Translations under genes and position numbers: made by a program | Shown here: one piece after another, positions 21,325 through 26,942 of the stretch | Layout: every line of letters begins with the position of its first letter | Numbering within the stretch: position 1 is the stretch's first letter | Origin: a virus | Reading direction: 5' to 3' (one strand) | Length of the DNA stretch: 26,942 bases | IMG/VR virus record: IMGVR_UViG_3300049846_001148 | Location: 1 to 26,942 of that record | Notes under the pieces: model-generated | What the model saw: the letters and a program-made list of their open reading frames with translations, nothing else | Told to the model about the DNA's origin: nothing | Databases searched by the model: none

Positions 21325-22278
21325 TCAGTCTTCAGCAAGTTTTTGGAAATAACTGAGAGCATCATCTTCATCTTCGTCGTCTGAAGTAATCTTAGGAAGT
21401 GAAGGAGACTTACTACGATTGTAGGACTCTTCAAGTTCTTCCATTACTTTACTCTCACGAGTTTGAGTAGGCATATAAGAATCATACTCTTCTTCTTGTT
21501 CTGCTACAGCACGAGACTGAGTAGGAGTGTTAGTTCCACCAACACCAAGAACATAATTCATACGCTTCTCAAGATCTTCGTATGACTTGAACTGATCAGG
21601 AGCAGTGATTGCAGAGAGAGAATACTCTTTCTTCCAGATTGCTTCAAGTGCATCGTCATCATCCAGAAGAGGAGCAACGCGATCAAACTCAGACTTATCG
21701 TAGTTCCAGTAACCATCCTTCTTCACGATCTTGATCTTGAAGTTTGCACCTTGCCAGAAGTCAAAAGGATTGATTGGATCTTCATCATCAAATTCAGGTT
21801 GCATAGCATTCAGAATCTTATCAAAGATCTTCTTACCATACTTAAAGAGAAATACTTTACCTTCGTTTGCAGGATTAGCAGGATCCTTTACAACGTAAAC
21901 ATTGGAGTAGTAAGACAGTTTACGCTTTTGTTTACGAACAGTGTCCTTATCTTTTTCACTACCACTGTTCCACAGACCACGATTATACTCACTCACAGGG
22001 TCTTTCTGACCAATCGTAGTCAGACTGTTTTCAATATACCAACCACCAGGACCTTGGAAAGCATGAGTGTACATCTTTACCCAAGGAACATCCTCACCAT
22101 CAGGAGCAGGTAGGAAGCGAACGACCGCAGAACCTACACCAGTTTTATCCATCTCAGGTTTCCAGAGACGTTCATCAGCACCACCAGAAGTGGTATTCAT
22201 CTTTTCTACTTGCTTCACCAGTTTCTCAGTCAGTGAACCAAGCGAAGATTGCTTTTTCAGATTTGCAAAATTAGACAT
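21325..22278 (-). CDS. 32: ssDNA-binding protein gp32
   Basis: 317 residues, starting MSNFANLKKQSSLGSLTEKL, the basic N-terminal element used for cooperative binding. The core shows VGSAVVRFLPAPDGEDVPWV, TIGQKDPVSEYNRGLWNSG, YYSNVYVVKDPANPANEGKV and FLFKYGKKIFDKIL, all characteristic of gp32. The C-terminus is acidic (EEEYDSYMPTQTRESKVMEE, then SDDEDEDDALSYFQKLAED), the region that recruits replication partners. The whole protein has no cysteine, so the zinc site of T4 gp32 is absent. It is the last gene of the early/middle cassette, with a GAGGTA Shine-Dalgarno before the ATG and a terminator in gp53 beyond the stop. Confidence 0.93.
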   Translation of the reverse strand: MSNFANLKKQSSLGSLTEKLVKQVEKMNTTSGGADERLWKPEMDKTGVGSAVVRFLPAPDGEDVPWVKMYTHAFQGPGGWYIENSLTTIGQKDPVSEYNRGLWNSGSEKDKDTVRKQKRKLSYYSNVYVVKDPANPANEGKVFLFKYGKKIFDKILNAMQPEFDDEDPINPFDFWQGANFKIKIVKKDGYWNYDKSEFDRVAPLLDDDDALEAIWKKEYSLSAITAPDQFKSYEDLEKRMNYVLGVGGTNTPTQSRAVAEQEEEYDSYMPTQTRESKVMEELEESYNRSKSPSLPKITSDDEDEDDALSYFQKLAED

Positions 22279-22325
22279 TTGTACCTCGTATTTGTTGAGA
22301 TTTGGCCTTTGTGTACTTCGTTATT

Positions 22326-22670
22326 CTACAGGTCGGAACCCGTTTTGTCAATCTGCTTCTTCATCACCTCAAGCATCTTGGACATATTACCAAAGATTAC
22401 ATTCATATCAACATTGGAAGGAAGACCCATCATCATAGCAGACTCGGCAATACGTTGCTTCATTTCTTTTGCTTCTGGGTCATCAGAAAGACTTAAACGT
22501 GTATAAAGAATCTGTTGTTTGTTTAAAAGTCTTTCAAGAAGATCGACGTGGTGAATCTTATCTTCTTTGGTCATTGATGGAAACTTAAAAATGCTTCCAT
22601 AAATTTCTTCTTGCAGTTCAGAAATTTCAGTCATCTCTGCGCGAACGACTTCGGAATCAAAGAAACTCAT
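22326..22670 (-). CDS. DUF1825-like protein, shared with cyanobacteria
   Basis: 114 residues. Starts MSFFDSEVVRAEMTEISELQ and continues with a coil-rich helical body: EEIYGSIFKFPSMTKEDKIH, LLERLLNKQQILYTRLSLSD and a helical C-terminus. The order 'FFDSE.V..E...I..LQ ... L..LL.KQ......LSDDP.A..M' matches my memory of the cyanobacterial DUF1825 family (function unknown). It overlaps the gp59 stop by an ATGA junction and lies just before gp32. In T4 the order is 33-59-32 with nothing between 59 and 32, so this is an insertion. Its place suggests a role around replication or transcription, but no function can be read from the sequence. Confidence 0.7.
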   Translation of the reverse strand: MSFFDSEVVRAEMTEISELQEEIYGSIFKFPSMTKEDKIHHVDLLERLLNKQQILYTRLSLSDDPEAKEMKQRIAESAMMMGLPSNVDMNVIFGNMSKMLEVMKKQIDKTGSDL

Positions 22671-23263
22671 TTTTCTCCTAGAATTACTTCTTTTAAAATT
22701 CGTTTGTAACGAAATACATCAATATTTAGAAATGGATTATATTTTTTAATCCGACGACTGACGGTTTGCCACACCGGGTCTTGAAGTTTTTTATCAAAGT
22801 TATTTGAGTATTTAAAGATTTTATCCAGAAGAACCATTGTTTCCAATGAAATCTTTCCACTCAAATATTTTTTTAATACAACTGGATGTCCTTTAGAACA
22901 CTTAAAGACATCCTCAAATTTATTTTCTTCAAAGAGAGATTGACTCTCTTCCTTAAAGATATATGAAAGTGATTGTACTTTTTTCTGCCAGTTTTGATAT
23001 CTTGATTCTCCTTCCTTGATCATTTCACCAATCCAAAGAGACTCTGGATCATTGCAAGATACAAAGTTAGCAACAAAAAAATCTACAACTTCTTGATCAG
23101 TTTTTTGTCTTGAAATTTTTTCAAACCACATTCGGTCTTTCCTTTTATAGAAAGACTGAATAGTTGCTCTTGACTTACCACAATATTTGAAATAATCATA
23201 ACTGTCTTTTGTGAAATGATTTTTCAAAGACAGATAGCATTTATATGAATCAAAGGGCATCAT
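22667..23263 (-). CDS. 59: gp59-like helicase loader
   Basis: 198 residues, all-helical, beginning MMPFDSYKCYLSLKNHFTKD and SYDYFKYCGKSRATIQSFYK, the typical gp59 N-terminal helix pair. RKDRMWFEKISRQKTDQEVV and FFVANFVSCNDPESLWIGEM follow, with a conserved Lys/Arg-rich C-terminus (RRIKKYNPFLNIDVFRYKRI). Length fits T4 gp59 (217). It loads the replicative helicase gp41 onto gp32-coated forks; gp32 is encoded two genes downstream. Its start overlaps the gp33 stop (TAATG) and its stop overlaps the next start (ATGA). The assignment rests on sequence pattern and the 33-59-32 order. Confidence 0.85.
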   Translation of the reverse strand: MMPFDSYKCYLSLKNHFTKDSYDYFKYCGKSRATIQSFYKRKDRMWFEKISRQKTDQEVVDFFVANFVSCNDPESLWIGEMIKEGESRYQNWQKKVQSLSYIFKEESQSLFEENKFEDVFKCSKGHPVVLKKYLSGKISLETMVLLDKIFKYSNNFDKKLQDPVWQTVSRRIKKYNPFLNIDVFRYKRILKEVILGEK

Positions 23264-23520
23264 TAAAAAACTAATTTAGCACGGGAAGTTTTCTTAAGAA
23301 AATTAAGTTCCATTGCTTCATACTTAATCTTCTCTTTCAAAGGTTTAGAAATGAGTTTTGGAACCGACTCTAAATCAATATTATTCTGCTCACAGAAATA
23401 AATGATTGCGTCAATATAATTCATTTCAACATTAACCTGCACAAGATTTTCAATCTCCTGTGCAAATCGTGATGGGCAGAAGAACTTGCTTTCGAGTACC
23501 TTTTCTAATTCATTCTCCAT
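23263..23520 (-). CDS. 33: Late-transcription coactivator gp33-like
   Basis: From the ATG at 23520 the protein is 85 residues (an upstream ATG at 23544 would add eight). It contains MNYIDAIIYFCEQNNIDLES and VPKLISKPLKEKIKYEAMEL, ending NFLKKTSRAKLVF. The pattern 'YxDAIxxxCExNxID...VxxLIS..LKEKI...A.ELNFL' is one I recall from the phage late-transcription coactivator family. The ELNFL-type C-terminal motif is where T4 gp33 and gp55 contact the sliding clamp. Position directly before gp59 matches T4. It would couple late promoters such as 18052-18059 to replication. AGGTCAG about 7 nt before 23520 supports that start. Confidence 0.75.
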   Translation of the reverse strand: MENELEKVLESKFFCPSRFAQEIENLVQVNVEMNYIDAIIYFCEQNNIDLESVPKLISKPLKEKIKYEAMELNFLKKTSRAKLVF

Positions 23521-24190
23521 CTGACCTAGTATTGTGATGTACAAATTCTTTAATGTAGCGAACTAATAGTCTAATATAATCTGCTTTGTTTCTTTTGTCA
23601 AATACTTTGACTTCACCACCAGGAGTTACCATTAAGGTAATTAATTTGACAGGAGGAATGTTGGTGAGTTCGTAATACGCAGCAGCATAGAAAGTTTCTT
23701 GAACAAAGTAATTTTCAATCCACTCTTCTGGTTTGATTTTTTCTGAAGTCTTAAAGTCAATAACTGCCAACTCTCCTTCATATTCAGCAATACAATCGAC
23801 TCGTCCAGCAAGTCCAAGATATTCAGAATAGAGAGTTCTTTCAATTGCGTGAATATTATTTATCTTATCAAGATAAGGTTTTGCGTGATGAAACATAAAC
23901 TTTGTCAACGGTTGATAATCATCCCAGTTCAGTTCTTTGTTTTCAAGATAGTCTTGACAAACTTGGTGAAAATCAGTTCCTCTTGCTGTTGCCTTCTTAG
24001 TAATCGCATTTGCCTTTTCTGCACCAACTCTCTTTCTCCATTCAACAAAGATTTGTCGATTGTAAAAAGAAGTCACAGAAGTAATTGAAGGCACCCATTG
24101 ACCATCAGGAAGATGGTACAAACGGATGCCATTTGTTTCTTTCTTTTCTAATTCAAGATCACCTAAGTAATTATGATGAATAAAACTCAT
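23510..24190 (-). CDS. PD-(D/E)XK exonuclease-like protein
   Basis: 226 residues. The nuclease core is visible as E117 (in IERTLYSE), GRVD (129-132) and DFK (145-147, in LAVIDFKTSEK), the order expected for a PD-(D/E)XK fold. Near the N-terminus TARGTDFHQVCQDYL (about 68-82) resembles the conserved HxxxxxYL part of the MGME1/lambda-exonuclease group. It likely degrades or trims DNA, for host DNA breakdown, recombination or genome maintenance. It starts within the end of phoH (ATGA overlap) and ends in the leader of gp33, so it is one transcript with them. Family is well supported; exact polarity and substrate are unknown. Confidence 0.8.
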   Translation of the reverse strand: MSFIHHNYLGDLELEKKETNGIRLYHLPDGQWVPSITSVTSFYNRQIFVEWRKRVGAEKANAITKKATARGTDFHQVCQDYLENKELNWDDYQPLTKFMFHHAKPYLDKINNIHAIERTLYSEYLGLAGRVDCIAEYEGELAVIDFKTSEKIKPEEWIENYFVQETFYAAAYYELTNIPPVKLITLMVTPGGEVKVFDKRNKADYIRLLVRYIKEFVHHNTRSDGE

Positions 24191-24942
24191 ACACCGACTT
24201 CCATTTTAGCAAGGATATATTCTTTCACGAATCCAGAGCGGACAATATCATCAACTTCAAATTCAATAATATCAATTGAAGGCATTACACGAAGAACTTT
24301 CATAAAGTCTACAATACCATTCTTTTCATTAGTTTTAATAAGATCACTTTGAGTGGCATCGCCACAGAACATAATCTTACTATTTTCACCAACTCGTGTG
24401 ATTATACTATCAAGTTCGTGAAAATTCAAGTTTTGAAATTCATCTACAATAATAATAGCATTATCGAGAGTGGTTCCACGAATAAAGGAAGTGCTCCAGA
24501 AACTAATAGTTCCTTGAGTTTTTAGATTGCCATAGAGCATTTCAAAAGATGCATCATCAGGCATCTGGAACATATACTTTACCATATTCTTATAAGGAAT
24601 TTGATAAAGCGAGGACTTATCTTCGTGGTCTCCGGGAAGAAAACCAATCTCACGAGTAGCAACAAGAGACCTTACAATATAGATTTTTTCGTAAGGACTT
24701 CTTTCATCTAATACATCTTGAAGAGCATTATAAAGTGTGATGAATGTTTTACCTGTTCCAGCACATCCATAAGCAACAATGTGCTGATTTTTTTCGTATG
24801 CTTTATATAAAAGTTTTTGATTATCAGTGAGAGGTTCAATGTCTCTCATCAAATCAAGACCAATTGGTTTTTTGCGTTTCATTTGCTTTGCAGTCATTCC
24901 AACGCCAATTGGTTGATCTTCTGCCCTTCTTCTTCTTGCCAT
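24187..24942 (-). CDS. phoH: PhoH-like P-loop ATPase
   Basis: 251 residues. Walker A is GCAGTGKT (residues 59-66); Walker B is IIIVDEFQN (about 163-171). The PhoH-specific pattern is present: PLTDNQKLLYKAYEKNQHIV before Walker A, IVRSLVATREIGFLPGDHED after it, and MFCGDATQSDL as the helicase-type motif III. The Arg-rich N-terminus (MARRRRAEDQ) is common in phage versions. PhoH is among the most frequent cyanophage genes; its role is unclear (RNA-related ATPase or helicase, sometimes linked to phosphate stress in hosts). No Pho box was identified. It is translationally coupled to the exonuclease. Confidence 0.93.
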   Translation of the reverse strand: MARRRRAEDQPIGVGMTAKQMKRKKPIGLDLMRDIEPLTDNQKLLYKAYEKNQHIVAYGCAGTGKTFITLYNALQDVLDERSPYEKIYIVRSLVATREIGFLPGDHEDKSSLYQIPYKNMVKYMFQMPDDASFEMLYGNLKTQGTISFWSTSFIRGTTLDNAIIIVDEFQNLNFHELDSIITRVGENSKIMFCGDATQSDLIKTNEKNGIVDFMKVLRVMPSIDIIEFEVDDIVRSGFVKEYILAKMEVGV

Positions 24943-24949
24943 AAAATGA

Positions 24950-25198
24950 TTAAATTGGTTTTACTTTTGATCCTGGTGCTTTTGATGCTTTATGAAGAAC
25001 ATCATTCCATCCTGGATGAGATTTCATAAGTCGGTCATAAACTTCACCAACCTCTCCTGATGCTGGACAAGTTGATGGATCTGACCAATCTCTATCCCAA
25101 TCTGGATTATCTTTTTTCCATTGATCCCAATCATGAACACTGAGAACAACTTCTTTTTGTTCGCCAGTTTGTTTATTAATCACTGGATATGTTGCCAA
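24950..25198 (-). CDS. Small conserved cyanophage protein, TTG start
   Basis: 82 residues. The start is TTG at 25198, with a strong GGAGG Shine-Dalgarno about 9 nt upstream and no ATG in a better place. It reads MATYPVINKQTGEQKEVVLS, then VHDWDQWKKDNPDWDRDWSD and a short C-terminal part with GEVGEVYDRLMKSHPGWNDV. The tail (DVLHKASKAPGSKVKP) and head resemble the small FmdB/zinc-ribbon-like proteins of cyanophages, but only one Cys is present, so a zinc site is not supported. Likely expressed from the AATAAATA box at 25225-25232 as well as the cassette promoter. Confidence 0.7.
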   Translation of the reverse strand: MATYPVINKQTGEQKEVVLSVHDWDQWKKDNPDWDRDWSDPSTCPASGEVGEVYDRLMKSHPGWNDVLHKASKAPGSKVKPI

Positions 25199-25224
25199 TG
25201 TTACACCTCCATTGTATGTAAGGA

Positions 25225-25232
25225 TATTTATT
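25225..25232 (-). promoter_or_regulatory. Late-promoter-like AATAAATA at the end of thyX
   Basis: Reverse-strand AATAAATA (7 of 8 to TATAAATA), overlapping the thyX stop region and 26 nt before the TTG start of the 82-aa gene. It would let the downstream genes be expressed late as well as early. Confidence 0.45.
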
Positions 25233-25950
25233 CAATAGTGATAGAAGGTGCATCAGAGCATTCAGAACAACCTTCACGAGTCCAACCAAGTGCTTCAGAT
25301 ACAGCAGGAAACTGACAAGTAAAGATGCAACGGACAAGTTCTGCAATCTCCATATGCTCCTTCTGCGTACCGTGTGCAGAACGAAGATCAATATAATGGA
25401 TCCACGACCGCACAGAGCCAGTCATATAGAGTCTTGTGGGCGTCGCCAAGGGTAGTACAAACCTTGCACACTCCTTTGCCACACCTTTCTCCAGAAGGCG
25501 GTTATAGAGGCGTAGAGACTGCTCAAAATGAACACGGATATCCTCAGTCAGAGTCAGTTTCAGATAATCAGGAATATCATCAATAGAGTTTTGTCGATTC
25601 TTATCATCCTGACGACGTAGTTCAGGAAGAGGAATAGTCTTGTTCAAAAGGTTAGTATCAGCATACCGTTGTGAAAATTCTTGATATGTAAATGAACGGT
25701 GACGCAAAATTTGTGCTGCGATACCACGAGTCGTATTGATTTCAACAGTCATCGATGCTTGCTCAAAGATGCTCCAGTGCTGATGCTGAATACAATACTT
25801 GAGTAGTCCAGAGAACTTTTCATTCTCCTGATTTGCAGGGTTACTTACGCGAGCACAGTATGCCATATGCTTTTCTGCGTCAGGAGTAACACTGATTAGT
25901 TTTACTTCTGGTTTCATAAACTCAAAATCAGTTAGGATATCCATCTTCAT
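25228..25950 (-). CDS. thyX: Flavin-dependent thymidylate synthase ThyX
   Basis: 240 residues from the ATG at 25950 (25944 is an alternative; longer starts run into the upstream gene). The ThyX signature RHRSFTYQEFSQRY is at residues 83-96, and QHQHWSIFEQASMTVEINTT precedes it. The C-terminus has SVRSWIHYIDLRSAHGTQKE, the conserved R...H..A..E block. ThyX makes dTMP from dUMP using NADPH and FAD, supplying thymidine for an AT-rich genome; it is the cyanophage replacement for the T4 td enzyme. The first 23 bases overlap the end of the small acidic gene upstream, suggesting coupling. It belongs to the cassette driven by the 26133-26161 promoter. Confidence 0.95.
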   Translation of the reverse strand: MKMDILTDFEFMKPEVKLISVTPDAEKHMAYCARVSNPANQENEKFSGLLKYCIQHQHWSIFEQASMTVEINTTRGIAAQILRHRSFTYQEFSQRYADTNLLNKTIPLPELRRQDDKNRQNSIDDIPDYLKLTLTEDIRVHFEQSLRLYNRLLEKGVAKECARFVLPLATPTRLYMTGSVRSWIHYIDLRSAHGTQKEHMEIAELVRCIFTCQFPAVSEALGWTREGCSECSDAPSITIE

Positions 25951-26110
25951 CGTCATAAAATACTTCGTCGTAATCTTGGAGGTAAGGGGCAATTTCTTCG
26001 TATTGTGGTTCCTTTGGATAAGGATCCACATCAGAATAAATCTCTGATTTCAGGCATTCTACCAGAGACTCAAGGTTTCTAACAATTAACTTAAGTTTCT
26101 CTTTATCCAT
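25928..26110 (-). CDS. Small acidic hypothetical protein, 60 aa
   Basis: From the ATG at 26110: MDKEKLKLIVRNLESLVECL, then an acidic, Tyr-rich tail (PQYEEIAPYLQDYDEVFYDD). A longer frame begins upstream but would cross the promoter -10. It is the first gene after the perfect promoter (transcript start near 26126), so its leader is only about 16 nt. Its end overlaps thyX. Family not recognised. The acidic tail is reminiscent of small phage inhibitors or DNA mimics, but nothing in the sequence proves this. Confidence 0.65.
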   Translation of the reverse strand: MDKEKLKLIVRNLESLVECLKSEIYSDVDPYPKEPQYEEIAPYLQDYDEVFYDDEDGYPN

Positions 26111-26132
26111 TTTTATCAGTTTATACGCAGTT

Positions 26133-26161
26133 ATTATAGACAAAAAAAAGAGGAGTGTCAA
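26133..26161 (-). promoter_or_regulatory. Perfect sigma70 consensus promoter for the replication cassette
   Basis: Reverse strand: TTGACA (26161-26156), 17-nt spacer (26155-26139), TATAAT (26138-26133), both boxes and the spacing ideal. Transcription should start near 26126. The -35 box lies inside the terminator hairpin at 26149-26171. It would drive the small acidic gene, thyX, phoH, exonuclease, gp33, gp59, DUF1825-like and gp32. Confidence 0.9.
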
Positions 26162-26171
26162 GCACTCCTCT
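26142..26171 (-). terminator. Rho-independent terminator after the small-gene cluster
   Basis: Reverse strand: 9-bp stem AGAGGAGTG/CACTCCTCT (26171-26163 and 26157-26149), 5-nt loop, followed by eight T (26149-26142). It stops transcripts of the small-gene cluster (26179-26494) and overlaps the next promoter. Confidence 0.88.
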
Positions 26172-26178
26172 AAAAGTT

Positions 26179-26265
26179 TTACTTATTCAACAGCAAGACT
26201 TCCAAATAAATTAAGAAAATAAATGCTGTTGATGCTCCAGTGATGGCAGCAATCGTAGCAATCAT
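26179..26265 (-). CDS. Tiny membrane protein, 28 aa
   Basis: Begins MIATIAAITGASTAFIFLIY and is essentially one hydrophobic transmembrane helix with a Lys at the end. A Shine-Dalgarno (AGGA) lies about 4 nt before the ATG at 26265, and the start overlaps the previous gene's TGA (ATGA). It ends 8 nt before the terminator stem. Size and shape recall single-helix photosystem subunits or small phage membrane effectors, but the sequence does not match any I can name. Confidence 0.6.
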   Translation of the reverse strand: MIATIAAITGASTAFIFLIYLEVLLLNK

Positions 26266-26360
26266 TTTCCTGCCCCTACGTTTACAAGCAGTGCTTGATA
26301 ACGACGCTGTTCCTTTTGCTTCTGCTCTTTAATGAGTTGAAGTACGTTGAGTTTTTTCAT
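26262..26360 (-). CDS. Tiny basic hypothetical protein, 32 aa
   Basis: Begins MKKLNVLQLIKEQKQKEQRR: a single amphipathic, Lys/Arg/Gln-rich helix with a short Gly-ending tail. A very strong AGGAGG Shine-Dalgarno precedes the ATG at 26360. It overlaps the 45-aa gene upstream by ATGA and the 28-aa gene downstream by ATGA, so the three are translated as a chain. Family not recognised. Confidence 0.6.
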   Translation of the reverse strand: MKKLNVLQLIKEQKQKEQRRYQALLVNVGAGK

Positions 26361-26494
26361 TTGTGTCCCTCCTTTACAAACTTAACACCACGATAGGTTT
26401 CGTTGTATTGTTGGGGTTGTTGCATCATTTTTTGTTGATACTCAAGACGCTTTTGAGTATCATATTCGATACCACGATACACGACTTTAGACAT
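26357..26494 (-). CDS. DUF4278-like small protein, 45 aa
   Basis: Begins MSKVVYRGIEYDTQKRLEYQ and carries two YRG motifs (residues 6-8 and 34-36, YRGIEY and YRGVKF) linked by a Gln-rich helix. The YRG repeat is the mark of the small DUF4278 proteins I recall from cyanobacteria and cyanophages, function unknown. It has an AAGGAGAA Shine-Dalgarno before the ATG at 26494. It is the first gene of a three-gene translational chain that ends at the terminator. Confidence 0.75.
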   Translation of the reverse strand: MSKVVYRGIEYDTQKRLEYQQKMMQQPQQYNETYRGVKFVKEGHK

Positions 26495-26513
26495 TAGGTT
26501 TCTCCTTAGTTTT

Positions 26514-26585
26514 TTAGGTTAAAGAGCGTTCCTTCAGTCGGCGTTTGCGGGATTTAACATCCTGAACGATCCGTTCCGCGTCGGC
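26514..26585 (-). pseudogene. Start-less coding remnant (ADAERIVQDVKSRKRRLKER-like)
   Basis: The reverse strand from 26585 to the TAA at 26516-26514 reads as 23 codons ending DVKSRKRRLKERSLT, a basic helical peptide with the look of a real small cyanophage protein. An in-frame TAA (26588-26586) stands directly before it and no ATG, GTG or TTG follows within the frame. It may have lost its start, use a rare start codon, or be read through from the 67-aa gene, which is in the same frame. The 112-nt gap 26495-26606 holds nothing else. Confidence 0.4.
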
Positions 26586-26606
26586 TTACTTCCGTCCTAT
26601 TAGGTT

Positions 26607-26810
26607 TTAGCACTTTACTATGAAATCCTTTCGGAGTTCTAATAACAATCGGTCCTCTGTTCTTTGAATTACTACATCGTCGTTTTTAACGATGTCCATT
26701 AGTTCCATCGCGGTGTCGCAAGAAACAGCAACCTTTTGGATGCTGGATGCTTGTGGCGCTGAAACAAAGAGGAAAGGAACCCATGCTAAAAGCAAGAGTG
26801 CTTTAGTCAT
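26607..26810 (-). CDS. Small exported protein with signal peptide, 67 aa
   Basis: Begins MTKALLLLAWVPFLFVSAPQ: a Lys, a hydrophobic core and an APQAS cleavage-like site, so a Sec signal peptide is likely. The mature part (QKVAVSCDTAMELMDIVKND, then DDVVIQRTEDRLLLELRKDF) has a Cys near each end (residues 30 and 67) that could form a disulphide. The start at 26810 follows a TATAAT promoter at 26831-26836 by about 14 nt of leader. Family not recognised. It may act in the periplasm, but no function can be assigned. Confidence 0.6.
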   Translation of the reverse strand: MTKALLLLAWVPFLFVSAPQASSIQKVAVSCDTAMELMDIVKNDDVVIQRTEDRLLLELRKDFIVKC

Positions 26811-26830
26811 AGGATGAACGGTAGAGGATT

Positions 26831-26859
26831 ATTATACCTCTATTCAACTTATATAGGAA
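26831..26859 (-). promoter_or_regulatory. Promoter with perfect -10 inside an inverted repeat
   Basis: Reverse strand TATAAT (26836-26831), 17-nt spacer, weak -35 TTCCTA (26859-26854). The -10 sits between the arms of a TAGAGG/CCTCTA inverted repeat, which could be an operator or chance. It would drive the 67-aa gene and the small-gene cluster. Confidence 0.55.
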
Positions 26860-26889
26860 GTTTTGTGTGTATTTCCTGATACAGTTTTC

Positions 26890-26942
26890 TTATCTCTCAA
26901 TATAACTTAACGTATGATTCTGAGCATACAACTGTTCAATAA
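26890..26942 (-). CDS. C-terminal end of a gene beginning outside the window
   Basis: The reverse strand from the window edge reads as 16 codons, IEQLYAQNHTLSYIER, and ends with TAA at 26892-26890. It looks protein-like (amphipathic, no rare codons), but 16 residues do not allow identification. The 79 nt between its stop and the next start hold the promoter at 26831-26859 and no clear terminator. Confidence 0.35.
   Translation of the reverse strand, partial: IEQLYAQNHTLSYIER

Noticed and set aside
1-26942. CRISPR arrays, insertion sequences, integrase or attachment sites, photosynthesis genes
   Set aside because: None seen on either strand; the only tandem repeat is the 24-bp coding repeat at 6185-6267.

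Overview
The window is a piece of an AT-rich T4-like (myovirus) genome, almost certainly a marine cyanophage. It combines T4 tail and baseplate genes (gp53, gp48, gp54, gp26, a gp5-type hub and a gp27-like hub), T4 replication and late-transcription genes (gp32, gp59, gp33), T4 late promoters (TATAAATA), and genes typical of cyanophages: thyX, phoH, and small proteins resembling the cyanobacterial families DUF4278 and DUF1825. No ribosomal, host or photosynthesis gene is visible. All family names come from reading the proteins, not from database searches.

Layout. (1) 1-2070, minus strand: an accessory region with the start of a 2OG-Fe(II) oxygenase-like gene, a free-standing HNH endonuclease behind an elaborate leader, a cloverleaf element with unusual loops, a tRNA with anticodon UAA and three small genes. 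A TTGACA/TATAGT promoter starts this block. (2) 2073-18024, minus strand: a tightly packed late structural block. In transcription order it holds gp54, gp26, a small gp51-like chaperone, two large tape-measure-like proteins (the second with a cell-wall-hydrolase domain), a gp27-like hub, a small acidic protein, gp5, and four fibre, spike or decoration proteins ending in an S74-type chaperone fibre. (3) 18089-21324, plus strand: head completion gp4, a conserved small protein, gp48 and gp53, reading divergently from gp54. (4) 21325-26110, minus strand: an early/middle cassette of a small acidic protein, thyX, a small protein, phoH, a PD-(D/E)XK exonuclease, gp33, gp59, a DUF1825-like gene and gp32. 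It is driven by a perfect sigma70 consensus promoter that overlaps a terminator. (5) 26179-26942, minus strand: tiny genes, some overlapping, plus a start-less coding remnant and the end of another gene.

How the genes fit together. Region 4 supplies thymidylate, DNA processing, replisome loading and the late-transcription coactivator. Late transcription then switches on the divergent tail operons from TATAAATA-type promoters. The gp26/gp51-like/tape-measure order is the same as the G/T/H order of long-tailed phages.

The strongest new observation is a -1 frameshift signal. A T_TTT_TTC heptamer in the correct frame lies four codons before the gp26 stop. It is followed after 6 nt by a hairpin, and it leads without a stop into the gp51-like frame. 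This would make a gp26-gp51 fusion, the counterpart of lambda gpG-gpGT. Other points of interest are the HNH leader (late promoter nested in an inverted repeat), a gp32 terminator hidden inside the gp53 reading frame, and the terminator/promoter overlap at 26133-26171.
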